64,000 nucleotides of DNA from CBDIDH01 sp965277595 (lineage in GTDB: Bacteria > Planctomycetota > Planctomycetia > Isosphaerales > Isosphaeraceae), in NCBI GenBank assembly GCA_965277595.1, contig CBDIDH010000002.1:2790001-2854000 (forward strand), written 5' to 3'. Both the position numbers and the translations under genes were made by a program. A model generated the notes under the pieces. It was not told the DNA's origin. It did not search any database and was given only the letters and a program-made list of their open reading frames with translations. Shown here one piece after another: positions 1 to 7,877 of the stretch (positions are counted from its first letter, which is position 1; every line of letters begins with the position of its first letter).

Positions 1-246
1 TTTGAATCCGGCGTTTTTGACCTCATCGTCAGCGATATCGGCCTGCCCGACGGCAGCGGCCTTGAGTTAATGCGCCGGATCGTCGGCAATCATGGAAAGA
101 TCGCCGCGATTGCCCTGACCGGCTACGGCATGGAAGAAGACATCCGCCGCAGCCGCGAGGCCGGTTTCACCGCGCACTTGACGAAGCCGATTGACTTCAC
201 CAAGCTGGAAGCCATGATCCAGCAAGTCTCTCCCCTCCGATCCTGA
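1..246 (+). CDS. Response-regulator receiver domain, C-terminal part (5' end outside window)
   Basis: The reading frame is open from the first base to a TGA at 244-246, giving about 81 residues. They match the second half of a CheY-like receiver domain: the phospho-acceptor Asp in SDIGLPDGSG (codon 34-36), the conserved Thr in ALTGYG and the Lys in LTKPI. The protein ends directly after the receiver domain. A C-terminal receiver with this DIGLPDGSG signature is common in hybrid histidine kinases, so this is probably the tail of one, but the kinase part lies outside the window and a stand-alone regulator cannot be excluded. Confidence 0.85.
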   Translation, partial: FESGVFDLIVSDIGLPDGSGLELMRRIVGNHGKIAAIALTGYGMEEDIRRSREAGFTAHLTKPIDFTKLEAMIQQVSPLRS

Positions 247-265
247 CCGAAGGGACTCAACTCTC

Positions 266-565
266 ATGCGCGGCATGATCTCTGGCTCCGCGCTGGCCGC
301 GATTTTCTTTTTCAGTCAGGCCGGACCCGCCCACGCCCAGACGGCCTACGCCAGATCAGCCCCCGCCTACTCATTCGCGGACGAGTCTCCGCTGAGCATC
401 AACCGGTCGTATCTCGGCTACAGCAATTTTGTTTACCGCGGCCCAAACCCCCCGGCCCCCGGTTACCTGGTCCCCACGCGCGGCCCTCTCCCTCGCGGCG
501 GCTACGCCAGCGCTCCGATGCGTCGCCCTCGCTGGTTTGGCCGCCGCCAGAATTTCCGTTATTAA
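266..565 (+). CDS. Small secreted protein of unknown function
   Basis: A 99-residue protein with an N-terminal signal peptide: hydrophobic stretch SALAAIFFFSQAG followed by a likely cleavage at AHA-QT. The mature part is rich in Pro, Arg, Gly, Ser and Tyr and ends in a basic stretch (RRPRWFGRRQNFRY). No family is recognised. It starts 19 bases after the receiver-domain gene, with a weak GGGA ribosome site upstream, so it may be co-transcribed with it. Its TAA stop overlaps the stop of the convergent csrA gene within a TTAA at 562-565. Similar short exported basic Pro/Tyr-rich proteins are frequent in planctomycetes; any surface role is inference. Confidence 0.6.
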   Translation: MRGMISGSALAAIFFFSQAGPAHAQTAYARSAPAYSFADESPLSINRSYLGYSNFVYRGPNPPAPGYLVPTRGPLPRGGYASAPMRRPRWFGRRQNFRY

Positions 566-768
566 ACCGGACCAGGATTCGTCGTCGTCCACGGTCGGCG
601 CGGTTCGCCGGTCTCCCGATCGTGCAAAAGTTCTTCGCGGACGATCGAGATCGACGCGGGCGCCTCGATGCCGATCCGAGCGGCCGAGCCGTTGATCTGG
701 ACGATCGTCAGGACGATCGAATCTCCGATAACGATCCGCTCATTGATCTTGCGGGTGAGGACGAGCAT
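562..768 (-). CDS. csrA: Carbon storage regulator CsrA
   Basis: The 68-residue product opens with the CsrA signature MLVLTRKINERIVIGD and continues through the five-strand core to a VREELL helix, with a basic, Pro-rich tail of about 18 residues. CsrA dimers bind GGA motifs in mRNA leaders and repress or activate translation. The start is well supported by GGAGG nine bases upstream of the ATG. The gene is monocistronic as far as can be seen and converges on the small secreted-protein gene with a 4-base overlap. Planctomycetes commonly carry csrA, where it may control surface or motility functions; targets here are unknown. Confidence 0.93.
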   Translation of the reverse strand: MLVLTRKINERIVIGDSIVLTIVQINGSAARIGIEAPASISIVREELLHDRETGEPRRPWTTTNPGPV

Positions 769-1162
769 GGGTGTGCGCCTCCGTTGCGCTTCGGTGGGAG
801 TAGCATCGTTGGGATCGGTCGGACGTCGCTCAGGTTGGCTCTTGCGTCGTCCGACCGCGTTGGCACCCCAAGAGTTGCAATCGTCATCCAGAACCGGCGC
901 GGTTTTCTCTCAACTCTCCTGAGGTTTTTTCCGTCGTTGGTCATGTACGTTGTTGCGTCTTCCACGCTATTTTTGACCTAAGGCCCCAAGCCAAAGGTCA
1001 AACGCCAGATTTGGCCTTCTGTCCTTCTGTCCTTCTGTCCTTCTGCCCTTCTGTCCTTCTGTCCTTCTGTCCTTCTGTCCTTCTGTCCTTCTGTCCTCTG
1101 GCCTTACGATGAATCAGAACCAACCCTCCTGGTCATCGGCCATCGGTCCTTCTCTCCCGCCC
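769..1162. other. Intergenic spacer upstream of csrA
   Basis: No coding region is supported between csrA and the end of the diguanylate cyclase gene. The spacer holds the csrA leader (minus strand), a 10-copy tandem octamer array at 1015-1094 and, just beyond it, the sequence GGTCATCGGCCATCGGTCC (1131-1149), a member of the dispersed TGACCGA repeat family also seen at 2461-2514, 27758-27859 and 60208-60238. Confidence 0.6.
1015..1094. repeat. Tandem octamer array, (CCTTCTGT)10
   Basis: Ten head-to-tail copies of the 8-base unit CCTTCTGT run from 1015 to 1094. Nine are identical; the fourth ends in C (position 1046). A degenerate partial unit (CCTCTGG) follows. The array lies between csrA and the 3' end of the diguanylate cyclase gene, outside any credible gene. 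The unit shares GTCCTT with the other intergenic repeats in the window. Confidence 0.95.
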
Positions 1163-2311
1163 TCAGTCCTCAAACATATCCCGATCATGCGTGACCCGGT
1201 TGCGTCCCGAGCGTTTGGAACGATAAAGCGCGCGATCAGCCTTCTCAACAAGATCGGCGGGGCATCCTCCTCCCGTGCTCAACGTCGCCGCGCCGAAGCT
1301 CGCGGTGACCGGGCAGAGCGGCCAGGGCCGAAGTTCGATCGCCCTGCGGAGCCGTTCGGCGGCCACCGAGGCCCCCCCCGCATCCGTCTCGGGCAAGAGC
1401 ACCGCGAATTCCTCGCCGCCATAACGCGCGACCAGGTCCGACGTCCGCATCACCCCTTGCAACACCTCGGCCACGCCCCGAAGCACCTCGTCCCCCGCCG
1501 GATGCCCATACGTGTCGTTATAAATTTTGAACCCATCCACATCCGCCAGAACCAGCGACAGAGGCGCCTTCTTCCTCGCCGCCAGGGAGTGCGCCGACTC
1601 CAGCCGTTCATTGAAATAGCGTCGATTTTTCAGGCCGGTCAGGGCATCCGTCACCGCGACCATCGCCAGCCGCGCGTTCGCCTCTTCCAGCGCCTTGCCC
1701 TGACTCTTGAGCGCGGCGTTCAACTCGCGCAAGGTTTCCTCGACCCGATGCCTCTCGGCAATCTCCTCGCGAAGACTGACCTCCGTCATCACCGACAACG
1801 CCAGATCCGCCAGGATATCCCGTTCTCGATCCGTCCACTCCCGCGCCTTGCCGTCCACCACGCAAAAAGCGCCCACGACATGCCCCGCATCCGTCCGCAA
1901 GGGTACGCCTAGATAAGCCACAACCCCCAGGTCGGCAATCGCCCGATCCCTCACGAACCGAGGGTCGCACCTTGCATCATTCACCGCCACGACCGACCCC
2001 GTAACCACCACCTGCCGACAAAACGACTGCGTCAAGGGGGTCTGCCGCGTCGTTGCCCACGTCCTGGGAAAACCCAAGGAAATTTGAAAAAACTGGCTGT
2101 TGGCGTCAACGATCGATATCAGGCAGATCGGGGTATTCAACACCCTTGAGGCAAGCCTGGTCAATCTGTCAAAGTTCAACTTGCAGGTTTGATGGATGAA
2201 TTCCGAGACGCGATGCGAGACCGATCGAGCCGCGTGATCGCTCGACTCGCAGGGTTGCAACAACGGGCTCGAACCCCCGGCCAGGTCCGACTCCTGCCTC
2301 GTCTCGGGCAT
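1163..2311 (-). CDS. GAF-domain diguanylate cyclase (GGDEF)
   Basis: This 382-residue protein probably makes cyclic di-GMP from two GTP. Residues about 45-180 form a GAF sensor domain (PICLISIVDA, FCRQVV, YLGVPL motifs), residues about 180-215 a predicted coiled coil, and residues 218-377 a GGDEF domain. The active-site loop is GGEEF at 298-302. An RxxD inhibitory site (R289-D292) lies exactly five residues upstream, so product inhibition is likely. The catalytic domain begins with the classical TDALTGLKNRR. There is no membrane segment or signal peptide, so it is cytoplasmic. No strong ribosome site is visible at the chosen ATG, but no other Met precedes the GAF domain. Confidence 0.93.
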   Translation of the reverse strand: MPETRQESDLAGGSSPLLQPCESSDHAARSVSHRVSEFIHQTCKLNFDRLTRLASRVLNTPICLISIVDANSQFFQISLGFPRTWATTRQTPLTQSFCRQVVVTGSVVAVNDARCDPRFVRDRAIADLGVVAYLGVPLRTDAGHVVGAFCVVDGKAREWTDRERDILADLALSVMTEVSLREEIAERHRVEETLRELNAALKSQGKALEEANARLAMVAVTDALTGLKNRRYFNERLESAHSLAARKKAPLSLVLADVDGFKIYNDTYGHPAGDEVLRGVAEVLQGVMRTSDLVARYGGEEFAVLLPETDAGGASVAAERLRRAIELRPWPLCPVTASFGAATLSTGGGCPADLVEKADRALYRSKRSGRNRVTHDRDMFED

Positions 2312-2460
2312 CGGTTCGACTCACATTGCCCCCTCGGTTCGGCCCGTGAGGCATCGTTGGCCCACGGCTCGCGCAAGGGTTGGTCCTTTCCACGATCTTA
2401 GCTTACTTCAACCCCCCACGTCGCGCCGACTCCCGAACCCGCGAGAATGGCAAGGTCTCG

Positions 2461-2514
2461 GTGACCGATTGACCGATAAACCCCAATTTTCGATCCTTGG
2501 TCATCGGTCCTTCC
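2461..2514. repeat. TGACCGA-family dispersed repeat, inverted pair
   Basis: GTGACCGATTGACCGAT at 2461-2477 is followed at 2495-2514 by CCTTGGTCATCGGTCCTTCC, whose complement contains AAGGACCGATGACC. The two parts are inverted copies of the TGACCGA motif also found at 1131-1149, 27758-27859 and 60208-60238. Confidence 0.75.
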
Positions 2515-2613
2515 GGCGAACGCCCGCCGCCAAATTTTCGATGATGACAGCGCGGAGTTAGGCCCCGCGCCAGGCCTTCCGGGTTCAAACCTGGCGACTC
2601 CTCAACGCGGTGC

Positions 2614-2632
2614 GCGTCGCGCCGCGCGACAC
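2614..2632. repeat. SRGAT-type palindrome, copy 1
   Basis: Nineteen-base inverted repeat centred on C2623. The 15-base core GTCGCGCCGCGCGAC pairs perfectly and one mismatch occurs at 2615/2631. It can form a GC-rich hairpin with almost no loop. Confidence 0.85.
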
Positions 2633-2679
2633 CTGAACCGGTCCAGGAACCAAACGAACCCAAAACGCAAACTCAAAGC

Positions 2680-2698
2680 GTGTCGCGCCGCGCGACAC
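2680..2698. repeat. SRGAT-type palindrome, copy 2
   Basis: GTGTCGCGCCGCGCGACAC: nine bases on each side pair perfectly around C2689. It starts 66 bases after copy 1, inside AT-richer DNA. Confidence 0.9.
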
Positions 2699-2784
2699 TT
2701 CACACGAGCAAAAGCAAACAATATCGACCATGTATGAACTTGAAGAATCTAAAATGAACACAATCGCGCCAAATCGTACCCCAG

Positions 2785-2803
2785 GTGTCGCGCCGCGCGA
2801 CAC
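2785..2803. repeat. SRGAT-type palindrome, copy 3
   Basis: Identical in all 19 bases to copy 2 and centred on C2794, 105 bases further on. On the minus strand each copy encodes VSRGAT in one frame. Confidence 0.9.
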
Positions 2804-2951
2804 TTCGGTTGAGCGAGACAGCAAAAGTAAGCCGATCAGGCGTTCGCGCTCCATGCGTCGCCGGATTGGCCCCCTGACCAATCGAAGCCAACTCTTGACC
2901 GCCTCACCCGGCGCGAGCGACCTCGAAAATCAACGTTGCGCCCGCGCCGTC

Positions 2952-3266
2952 TCAGTGCGTATTCGGAAGCTGACAGACCGATTTTTCGCCTCGCCTGACC
3001 GCGACATTTTGCGAGATCGATCCGACGCTCACGACCTCGTAAGTTCCTGGCGGAAGCGTGAAGGATCGCCGATCGGTCGGCCCCAAGATCCAAATTCCCT
3101 GGCGTTTAAGGATCACCTGTCGTCCGACCTGAGAGGTTTGAACGAGCAATTCGCCCGTCCGCGCGCGTTGGCGATCCGCCACGATCGCGACGAGGGTCAG
3201 GATCAAGACCGAGGCCCCGACAAGTCGGACGCGCCGGGAGATCGGTCGGGCAGGGGAGTCCGTCAT
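2952..3266 (-). CDS. Small membrane-anchored protein, PEGA-like fold possible
   Basis: A 104-residue protein with one N-terminal membrane segment (about residues 14-31, RLVGASVLILTLVAIVA) after a short basic cytoplasmic tail. The outer part looks all-beta, with short strands such as GELLVQTSQ and the turn FTLPPGTYEVVSVG, which resembles PEGA-type surface domains. That similarity is a guess from pattern, not a recognised match. It is the last gene of the minus-strand operon, 22 bases after the Gfo/Idh/MocA gene, and may anchor or assist the exported oxidoreductases encoded upstream. Confidence 0.6.
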   Translation of the reverse strand: MTDSPARPISRRVRLVGASVLILTLVAIVADRQRARTGELLVQTSQVGRQVILKRQGIWILGPTDRRSFTLPPGTYEVVSVGSISQNVAVRRGEKSVCQLPNTH

Positions 3267-3288
3267 TCACTTGCCTCGTCGGTCCCGT

Positions 3289-4593
3289 TCAGGACAGGTC
3301 TTCGGGAAAACGAACCCAACCCCCCGACTCGGCCGAGGCGTTGGCGATCAGGACCGTCGCCGTGTTCCGCAAACCGGCCTCGGCGTCAACCAGCGTCTTG
3401 ACATCGCCTCGCCGCGCGTGATCGAGAAAGGAAATGAGTTCCGCGCGGGTCTCGTCGCCTCCGGCGTTGTCGATCTCGATCGGCTGGCCGCGATGCGCCC
3501 AGGGCGAATCCGAAAGCTTGAGCGTCTTGCCCGCGGTGATCGTCGAGGCGTCCATCTCGGCCCTGTCCACGGCCCTCGGCGCGGCGGACCAGGCCACGGC
3601 GTCGGACCCGGTCTCGCGATAAAGCAAGCCCTTGCCATTGGTTAAATAAAGCGTGCCTCGCGTCCCCAGGATCAGCTCCGAGGCCCCTTCATACGCATTG
3701 TTGCAGAGCGATGAATACGAGACGCGCACCGTGTAAGGCAATTTCGACGCACTTTGTGAGAGGCATTCATACTCATAAAGGCAGACGATGTTATCAAAAA
3801 CCTCGCGTCCATCGCGATAATAATCGATGCCCCCCGTGGCGAAAACGCGCTTCGGATACCCCCCCAGAACCCAGTTCACGACGTCCATCTGGTGGCTTCC
3901 CAGTTCCGACATCAGGCCGTCGGAGGTCGACCGATAGAGCCGCCAGTTGAGCCGACGTTCGAGCGCCTCAAACTTCGGGTCGGACCTGGGAACGGGGACG
4001 GGCCGCCGCCAGGGATTATTCCGATGCCATTGCGCCTCGATCGCCGTGACCTGCCCGATCACCCCGGCCCGGACCATCGCCGCCGCCTGCTGATAGATCG
4101 GATTCGCCCGACGTTGCAGGCCGACCTGAAACACCTTCCCCGTCTCGGCCACCTTTTTGGCGAGCGCCCGAGCTTCCTCGATCCGGTAACACATCGTCTT
4201 TTCACAAAAGACGTTCGCGCCCGCGTCGAGTGCATCGCTCGCGATCGGATAATGAAGCGAGAGCGGCACGGCCACCACCACCACCGCCGGTTTCAAGCGT
4301 TCGAGAGCCCGCCGATAATCGTCGAAAGGCTCCGCGGTCGGCCCGGCGTAGCGGACCCCTTGATTGCGGTGCGGCTCGTAATCGTCGCAGACGCCGACAA
4401 TCCTGGCCCCCTCGATCGTCGTCAGGGCGCGGATCAGATCCGAACCCCGACCCCCCGAGCCGATGACCAGGATGCGCACCTCGTCCCCCTTCGCCTCCGC
4501 GCCTCCTTGCGCTCGTGCCGCTCCCAGAACGGCCGAACTCGCGGCGGCTCCGAGAAAGGCGCGTCGGCTTTGGGTGTCGTCATCCGAGGTCAT
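3289..4593 (-). CDS. Tat-exported Gfo/Idh/MocA family oxidoreductase
   Basis: A 434-residue NAD(P)-dependent oxidoreductase, probably acting on a sugar or cyclitol outside the cytoplasm. It has a twin-arginine signal (SRRAFLGAAASSAVLG), the nucleotide-binding turn VIGSGGRGSDLI and the family EKP motif changed to EKTM (FCEKTMCYR). The C-terminal substrate domain includes SELGSHQMDVVNWVLGG. I chose the ATG at 4593, which forms an ATGA overlap with the stop of the upstream ApbE-like gene and has GGGAG 11 bases upstream; a GTG at 4605 would add four residues. Substrate is not evident. The coupling suggests it works with the FAD oxidoreductase of the same operon. Confidence 0.88.
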   Translation of the reverse strand: MTSDDDTQSRRAFLGAAASSAVLGAARAQGGAEAKGDEVRILVIGSGGRGSDLIRALTTIEGARIVGVCDDYEPHRNQGVRYAGPTAEPFDDYRRALERLKPAVVVVAVPLSLHYPIASDALDAGANVFCEKTMCYRIEEARALAKKVAETGKVFQVGLQRRANPIYQQAAAMVRAGVIGQVTAIEAQWHRNNPWRRPVPVPRSDPKFEALERRLNWRLYRSTSDGLMSELGSHQMDVVNWVLGGYPKRVFATGGIDYYRDGREVFDNIVCLYEYECLSQSASKLPYTVRVSYSSLCNNAYEGASELILGTRGTLYLTNGKGLLYRETGSDAVAWSAAPRAVDRAEMDASTITAGKTLKLSDSPWAHRGQPIEIDNAGGDETRAELISFLDHARRGDVKTLVDAEAGLRNTATVLIANASAESGGWVRFPEDLS

Positions 4594-5465
4594 GAGGCGA
4601 TCCACTCCCAGACTGGGCCTTCCGGCCGCCGATCGATCCAGGCCGCCCGCGTGCTGGAACCCGCCAGCCGATCCGCGTTCGCAAACGCTCCCGCGCGACC
4701 TTTTGTCAAAAGCGCCGTGGACCAGACCTCCGCCCAGGTCGCCGACTCGGCGATCACGACCGTCGCCGCCTCTTCATCAAGCGGTTCTCCCGACCTCGGG
4801 TCGATCAGATCCGAGACCCTGGAATTGTCGCCGAAAACCGCCGAGCAGGCGAGCCCGCGGTCCGCCAGCGCGACGCGAAACCGCTCAGTCGCCTCGTCGT
4901 GCCTGCAAAAGGGGTCACGTATCCCGACGTCCCAACCCTTGCCCTTCACATCGGTTCCGATCGCCAGCACCGAGCTTGCGCCACCGTGCAAGAGCGCCTT
5001 GCGAACGCCTTGGTTCCTGACGATCTCCGCTCCCCGGTCGAGTGCGTACCCCTTGCCAATCCCCCCCAGGTCGAGCGTCACGTCCGGCCCTGAAACGCGG
5101 ACCGTCCGACGGTCCGCATCGATCGTCACCGCCTCGAACGAGGTTGGCTTTCCAACGGGTTTCGCGGTCACGTCGAAGGCCCCCTCGGTGATTTCCCAGG
5201 CCCTCCGACAATCGAGCAGAACGCCGAGCAGTTCATAACCGATGATCACGTTTGAAGAAGACGCCTCGCGGTTGACTCGGGCCAGTTCACTCTTCGGATC
5301 AAACCGCGAGAGCAAACGTTCGACCCGATCAATCTCCTCGAAAACCGCCAGGGCGACCGCGTCAAGGTGTTCGGCGTCAACGCCCGAAAGGATCGCTTCG
5401 AACCAGGTGCCCATCGCCGGATGACCCCTGCGGAGAACCTGAGTTTTCCCCGAATCCAGGCTCAT
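4590..5465 (-). CDS. ApbE-like FAD:protein FMN transferase, divergent
   Basis: A 291-residue protein of the ApbE family, which uses FAD and Mg2+ to attach FMN covalently to Thr/Ser of target flavoproteins. Family motifs seen: GHPAMGTWFEA, LLSRFDPKSELARVN, LDLGGIGKGYALD, HGGASS and LIDPRSGEP. Two oddities: the usual SHIIDPRTG His is Asp here (SDLIDPRSG), and the metal-binding Asp of the DALxTAL motif is Glu (AEVWSTAL). There is no lipobox or signal peptide, unlike typical periplasmic ApbE. Start and stop both overlap neighbours as ATGA, so translation is coupled to the FAD oxidoreductase and the Gfo/Idh/MocA gene. Confidence 0.85.
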   Translation of the reverse strand: MSLDSGKTQVLRRGHPAMGTWFEAILSGVDAEHLDAVALAVFEEIDRVERLLSRFDPKSELARVNREASSSNVIIGYELLGVLLDCRRAWEITEGAFDVTAKPVGKPTSFEAVTIDADRRTVRVSGPDVTLDLGGIGKGYALDRGAEIVRNQGVRKALLHGGASSVLAIGTDVKGKGWDVGIRDPFCRHDEATERFRVALADRGLACSAVFGDNSRVSDLIDPRSGEPLDEEAATVVIAESATWAEVWSTALLTKGRAGAFANADRLAGSSTRAAWIDRRPEGPVWEWIAS

Positions 5466-7423
5466 CCGTAACAGCGAATTTCATAAACCCTCGCGAGTGG
5501 GTCGCCATTCGTCGCCTGAACCTGAAGCCGGATCGATTGCGCGGTCACGGGCTTGAATGTCAAATGATTCAGGCGTTGATGATTGCCGACAACTCGCGCC
5601 AGTTCGGTCGGCTCAGCCTCGGTCGAGGCGCGCGAGGTCAGCGTGTAGTCGCGAACCGTCTCGGGTTGCGGAGCCCGAATGATCCCTTTGTTGATCGCGT
5701 CTTGTTTCGTGAGCGTCAACTCGCGTTGAAAGCCGGAGTCAAACGTGATGAGAACGCGGCGGATCGTTTGCGGTTGGTCCCAGGTCAGTTCGATCCAGGG
5801 TCCGTCCTTGTCAACCTCGGCCGCCCAGCGGTTCGTCGGGCCGCCGCCCGGAATCGCGCGGACGAGGCCATTGTTGACGTTCGAGGCCGGTGAATCGTCG
5901 CGCTGAGAAGAGGCCGCAACCCTGGCGGATCGTGCGAGGTCAAGCGGATCTTCATTTCCAAGGTTCTTGATCGTCTGATCGTCTCGGAGCAGGTTTTGGC
6001 GCAGGTAGGCGACCTTTTCCCTGTCCGAGGCGAGCCCCTTTGGATCAAGCCCAAGGCGCGCGCAGGTTGCGGCGGCGGTTCCCGCGGCCTGACCGATCGA
6101 GGCACAGGTGGCCATGACTCGATACGACGTGAACGCGACGTGTGTTCCGCTGATGTTCCGACCGGCCATCATCAGGTTCTTGATGTTCTTGCTGTAAAGT
6201 GAACGCAAGGGGATTCCATAAACCTCGGCTGTTTTCACCGAGACGGTTGGCGGCAGGTCCGGGCGGTCAAAGCCTCCGGGGGGGTGATCGTCGAGCGGCC
6301 AGCCGCCGATCGCCACGGCGTCTTCAAACTCGCCGTTCAGTCCCATCAGATCATACTGAGTCAACATGTGATCGCCGATCAACCTGCGGCTTTCACGCTT
6401 GCCGGGGATCATGCCCACCCAGTCCATCGCCCAGTGGGCGCTTGTCGGCAGGTCGCCGCTGTTCTTGATATAATCCCAGACGCCCAGGACGATCGAGAGC
6501 AACTCATATCGAATCCGCTCGTTATCCTTGATCGTGTTGAACTGACCCCCCCATTCGATCCACCAGTAGCCATACTCCCAGTTCGAAACGTTGCGCAGTC
6601 TGAGCTGCGCCTTGTTAACTTTCCGCGCCCATTTCGGCGGCGTGAAGGGCATCGGCCGGTCGTGCTTTGTTGACGTGAAGAGGATGCTGCTTCCCTGCGT
6701 TTCCTTGTCGGGCGATTCGGGCGCCAGGCTCTCGTTGAACTCGGCACGGCTTTCTCGACCCCAGCGCATCTCGGCCCCGGCTTCGAGTCCAAGTCGGCTA
6801 TCGCCCGTGCAATCGAGATAAACCTTCGCCTGGATTTCATACAGGTGTTCGGTCTTGTCCGACCGCGCCATGACCCGCTGGATTCTGCTGTCGCTCACCT
6901 CGGCCGAATAAAGAACCGTGTCGAGCAAGAGCGTGACGTTTGGCTCGCTGACGAGCTTGTCATAGAGCAAAAGGTCCCAGAGTTCAAACGACCTCTGCGG
7001 GTTATTGGCGGCGTCGTCGAGGCGGATTTCCTCGATCAGGCCCCCTTCGCGCCAGCCGGGTCGACCTTTATGGGTGTTCGCGCCGACGACGTGCATCTTG
7101 ACCTCGCTCGACGAGTTACCGCCGAGCCGCGAACGGTCCTGGACGATCACGACCTTCGCGCCATTCCTCGCCGCCGCGAGCGCCGCGCAGACCCCGGCGA
7201 GGCCCCCCCCCGCGATGAAGACGTCCGCCTCAAGCCTGACCAGGCCCATGCGAGGCTCGCCCTTCCAGGCGCCGAGGTGGTCATTCGCCGGGGCGATCCG
7301 TTCAAAGGCGGGACGCGGGCCGATTCCCTCGACAGGCGGCGGGCCAGGCTCGGCGCCATCAGCGCGGACGACCACGGCATAACCGGCCGCGCCAATGCCG
7401 GCCAGGAAGTCACGTCGATTCAC
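5462..7423 (-). CDS. Tat-exported FAD-dependent oxidoreductase with C-terminal discoidin-like domain
   Basis: About 653 residues from a GTG start. The N terminus is a Tat signal (NRRDFLAGIGAAG), followed by a Rossmann FAD site (DVFIAGGGLAGVCAALAAARNG) and the FAD_oxidored family core, including LGGNSSSEVKMH and DCTGDSRLG, then MAGRNISGTHVAF and ASIGQAAGTAAA. The last 150 residues resemble an F5/8C-type carbohydrate-binding domain (WIELTWDQPQTIRRVLITFDS). The GTG at 7423 has GAGG six bases upstream and puts the Tat motif at the very N terminus; an ATG at 7513 would add 30 unlikely residues. First gene of the coupled operon. Substrate unknown; an exported sugar-related redox function is inferred. 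Confidence 0.9.
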   Translation of the reverse strand: MNRRDFLAGIGAAGYAVVVRADGAEPGPPPVEGIGPRPAFERIAPANDHLGAWKGEPRMGLVRLEADVFIAGGGLAGVCAALAAARNGAKVVIVQDRSRLGGNSSSEVKMHVVGANTHKGRPGWREGGLIEEIRLDDAANNPQRSFELWDLLLYDKLVSEPNVTLLLDTVLYSAEVSDSRIQRVMARSDKTEHLYEIQAKVYLDCTGDSRLGLEAGAEMRWGRESRAEFNESLAPESPDKETQGSSILFTSTKHDRPMPFTPPKWARKVNKAQLRLRNVSNWEYGYWWIEWGGQFNTIKDNERIRYELLSIVLGVWDYIKNSGDLPTSAHWAMDWVGMIPGKRESRRLIGDHMLTQYDLMGLNGEFEDAVAIGGWPLDDHPPGGFDRPDLPPTVSVKTAEVYGIPLRSLYSKNIKNLMMAGRNISGTHVAFTSYRVMATCASIGQAAGTAAATCARLGLDPKGLASDREKVAYLRQNLLRDDQTIKNLGNEDPLDLARSARVAASSQRDDSPASNVNNGLVRAIPGGGPTNRWAAEVDKDGPWIELTWDQPQTIRRVLITFDSGFQRELTLTKQDAINKGIIRAPQPETVRDYTLTSRASTEAEPTELARVVGNHQRLNHLTFKPVTAQSIRLQVQATNGDPLARVYEIRCYG

Positions 7424-7877
7424 GGGGCACCTCGTCAAAAGGCCGTTGACCGTTGCGTCAAGAATCGATCCGGCGGTGTTCGTTACCCTAATCTCTTCCG
7501 AACCGCAGATCAATCTCCCGCGTATTGAACGATGATAACCCAGGAAAGGACCGGCCGTCGTCGCCAGAACAATCGGGGTGTTGCCGCCTCATAATCGTCA
7601 AGGCCCGACGCAACTTGACCCCGTTTCGCTTTTCTTTGGCGTCGGCTGATCTATGATTTCCAAGAAACCTTTGGTGACTCGGCCTGTCTCTTCGTTTTTG
7701 AGTCGCTTTCCACCTTGGATCAAGAGGGTGGCCTCGGTGGGGTCCTCGGTGGCCGCGTCAAAAAGTTCGCGTGGGCGGCGCCGGTAACGGAACGGGCCGC
7801 GAGGGTTGCCCCACGCGCGGCGTCCAGCGCATGTCAGGCCCATTCTCATGATCTTCTTCAATCAGGCCAAACATCGG
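7424..7877. other. Divergent intergenic region
   Basis: This 450-base spacer separates the minus-strand FAD-oxidoreductase operon from the plus-strand beta-oxidation cluster and must hold promoters for both. No clear promoter, RNA gene or repeat was recognised. Short open frames here lack ribosome sites and family resemblance. Confidence 0.5.

Larger units (their letters stand above)
2312..2951. other. Intergenic region with palindromic repeats
   Basis: About 640 bases without a convincing gene separate the diguanylate cyclase start from the end of the 2952-7423 operon. The middle part (about 2640-2780) is clearly AT-richer than its flanks. It contains TGACCGAT-type repeats at 2461-2514 and three copies of a palindrome at 2614, 2680 and 2785. 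Reading frames through the palindromes only give repeated VSRGAT peptides and are not taken as genes. Confidence 0.6.

Noticed and set aside
1015..1094. Possible CRISPR array
   Set aside because: Units are 8 bases with no spacers and no cas genes; it is a simple tandem repeat.
2263..2281. tRNA-like T-loop (GGCTCGAACCCCCG)
   Set aside because: No acceptor, D or anticodon arm can be drawn around it, and it lies in the coding region of the diguanylate cyclase.
2585..2881. Open frame on the minus strand through three VSRGAT repeats
   Set aside because: The repeats come from the DNA palindromes. There is no ribosome site, the composition is mixed, and the frame covers an AT-rich spacer.
7598..7861. 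Minus-strand frame of 87 codons before the acyltransferase gene
   Set aside because: It overlaps the start of the plus-strand gene, has no family resemblance and no convincing ribosome site.
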